In this document: in pieces, positions 7,104 to 7,889 of the stretch | Numbering within the stretch: the first letter of the stretch is position 1 | Layout: each line of letters starts with the position of its first letter | DNA from: an uncultured Brachyspira sp. | GTDB lineage: Bacteria; Spirochaetota; Brachyspiria; Brachyspirales; Brachyspiraceae | Assembly (NCBI GenBank): GCA_934725525.1 | Contig: CAKVCG010000077.1 | Span: 1 to 7,889, forward strand | Direction: 5' to 3' | Length of the DNA stretch: 7,889 nucleotides | Translations under genes and position numbers: made by a program | The notes under the pieces: generated by a model | What the model was told of the DNA's origin: nothing | What the model saw: only the letters and a program-made list of their open reading frames with translations | Database searches by the model: none

Positions 7104-7889
7104 TTAGTATTGAAAATCATATATTTTATCTAATCTTTCTTTTGCTATATTACAAAAATCTTCGTTTATTTCAAAACCTATATAATTTCTATTTAATAAA
7201 ATGCAAGCTTCGGCAACCGTTCCGCTGCCCATAAAAGGGTCTAAAACTATATCGCCTTCTTTGGATGTAATTTCTATCAACGGTTTTATTAAAGATAAAG
7301 GAAATGACGCTTGATGAAATTTAAACGGTTCTATTCTATTTTTTATAACATCTCTGTGATGCCCCAATTCTTTAGCTTTCTTTATATCGAAAAAATATTT
7401 TTTAGATTTTACAAAATGAAATATATGCTCGTAAACGGGATATCTTCTATCTTTAGAATACGAAGGGACGGGATTTGGTTTTTCCCATATAATTTTATTT
7501 CTTAATATCCAACCCGCATTTTGCATTTCTATCGCTATTCTTTCTGGCAACATTAATAATTGTTTATATTGAAGATATTTACCGTCTGGTTTCGCTATTT
7601 TATATTCTAAATAATGTTTATCGGTTTTTCTCGAATATCTGCCTTTATTTCTGCTAAAACCTTTAGTGCCAAAATAAATATCTCCTATATTTAAATAAAA
7701 TGAACCTTCTTTATGCAAAACTCTTTTTAAAGGATTTAAATATTTAAAAATATTATTTATATAATCTAAAGGATTTTCTTCTCTGCCTATAGTTTCATTG
7801 CCGTAAACTCTGCAATTAAAATAAGGCGGGCTTGTTATTATTAAATTTATACTGTTATCGGGCAGAGAATTTATGCCTTCTAAAGCGTC
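7104..7889 (-). CDS. Beta-class DNA methyltransferase (probably N4-cytosine), runs off right edge
   Basis: 261 residues are visible and the frame is open to the window edge, so the true start lies outside. The TTG at 7716-7718 is internal, because the catalytic motif lies upstream of it. Motif order is that of the beta class. Motif IV TSPPY (visible residues 19-23) comes first, then the target-recognition part with a basic stretch KGFSRNKGRYSRKTDKHY. Next come RNKIIWEKPNPVPS, motif X-like FHQASFP (191-197) and the AdoMet-binding motif I DPFMGSGT (217-224), followed by YIGFEINEDF. This matches the N4_N6_Mtase family. An S-P-P-Y catalytic motif usually marks N4-cytosine methylation, while N6-adenine enzymes more often have D/N-P-P-Y, so m4C is the better guess. 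Recognition sequence unknown. The last 17 bases overlap the endonuclease start, a typical modification-then-restriction operon. The visible part has no lesion, so the enzyme may still be active although the partner nuclease is broken. Confidence 0.88.
   Translation of the reverse strand, partial: DALEGINSLPDNSINLIITSPPYFNCRVYGNETIGREENPLDYINNIFKYLNPLKRVLHKEGSFYLNIGDIYFGTKGFSRNKGRYSRKTDKHYLEYKIAKPDGKYLQYKQLLMLPERIAIEMQNAGWILRNKIIWEKPNPVPSYSKDRRYPVYEHIFHFVKSKKYFFDIKKAKELGHHRDVIKNRIEPFKFHQASFPLSLIKPLIEITSKEGDIVLDPFMGSGTVAEACILLNRNYIGFEINEDFCNIAKERLDKIYDFQY

Larger units (their letters stand above)
5987..7120 (-). pseudogene. Type II restriction endonuclease split by two frameshifts
   Basis: Three minus-strand frames make one protein of about 377 residues. 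Part 1 runs from the ATG at 7120 to a TAG at 7037 (MIFNTNSKEYQLYFHYIKSV..). Part 2 is open from 7050 to 6292 (LFSESEIPFLHYRLAENLFCKAFNAE onward), and part 3 is open to the stop at 5987 (GFFPERDKIFNLEIPSGDKL onward). The first join needs one base removed near 7045-7048 and the second needs one base added near 6294, so the net shift is zero. Reconstructed features: TDTAYDAKIDNIGIGIKTF (56-74), a possible PD-(D/E)xK-like core without an obvious middle acidic residue; then SGLNQWNAVGRVRKYGEVYI (248-267) and KALMTNPN..WLLKDVL..GIDSV. The latter resemble, from memory, the B3-like recognition domain of NgoFVII-type enzymes. It follows the methyltransferase with a 17-base overlap. Short frames starting at TTG 6828 or ATG 6190 are pieces of it. 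The endonuclease call is strong from context; the subfamily is tentative. Confidence 0.75.

Noticed and set aside
7311..7505. Plus-strand open frame opposite the methyltransferase
   Set aside because: It is antisense to conserved methyltransferase sequence.

Overview
The window looks like the chromosome of a Brachyspira species (anaerobic intestinal spirochaete). It is very AT-rich, its coding is rich in AAA, ATA and TTA codons, and the partial gene at the left edge reads as the Brachyspira periplasmic flagellar sheath protein FlaA. The species was not determined.

Left part (1-3350, all minus strand). Going down the strand there is a pair of overlapping exported-protein genes of unknown function (3350-2715 secreted, 2715-2218 lipoprotein). 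Next come ftsA (2089-848, TTG start), which encodes the actin-like cell-division protein, and then flaA (590 to beyond the left edge). A near-consensus sigma-70 promoter with a 17-base spacer precedes flaA, and a 9-bp inverted repeat abuts its -35 box. No ftsZ lies next to ftsA on the downstream side.

Middle part (3516-5969, plus strand). A tightly packed three-gene set diverges from the secreted-protein gene. It holds a P-loop ATPase of the CobQ/MinD/ParA type with no visible ribosome binding site, an unrecognised 257-residue protein, and a glycosyltransferase family 9 (heptosyltransferase-like) enzyme that probably acts on the cell-surface glycolipid.

Right part (5987-7889, minus strand, convergent with the middle operon). 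This is a Type II-like restriction-modification module. A beta-class DNA methyltransferase with a TSPPY motif runs off the right edge, and its end overlaps a restriction endonuclease reading frame by 17 bases. The endonuclease frame is split by two opposite one-base shifts. Joining the three frames gives a continuous protein of about 377 residues with a candidate catalytic segment and a C-terminal region resembling a B3-like/NgoFVII-type DNA-recognition domain. Either the restriction gene is dead, leaving the methyltransferase orphaned, or the sequence carries two small errors. The two short frames seen there are pieces of one gene, not independent genes.

No tRNA, rRNA, CRISPR array, insertion sequence or convincing intrinsic terminator was seen. 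I found no clear new multi-gene system. The points most worth a second look are the broken restriction gene, the apparently leaderless P-loop ATPase operon, and the flaA control region.
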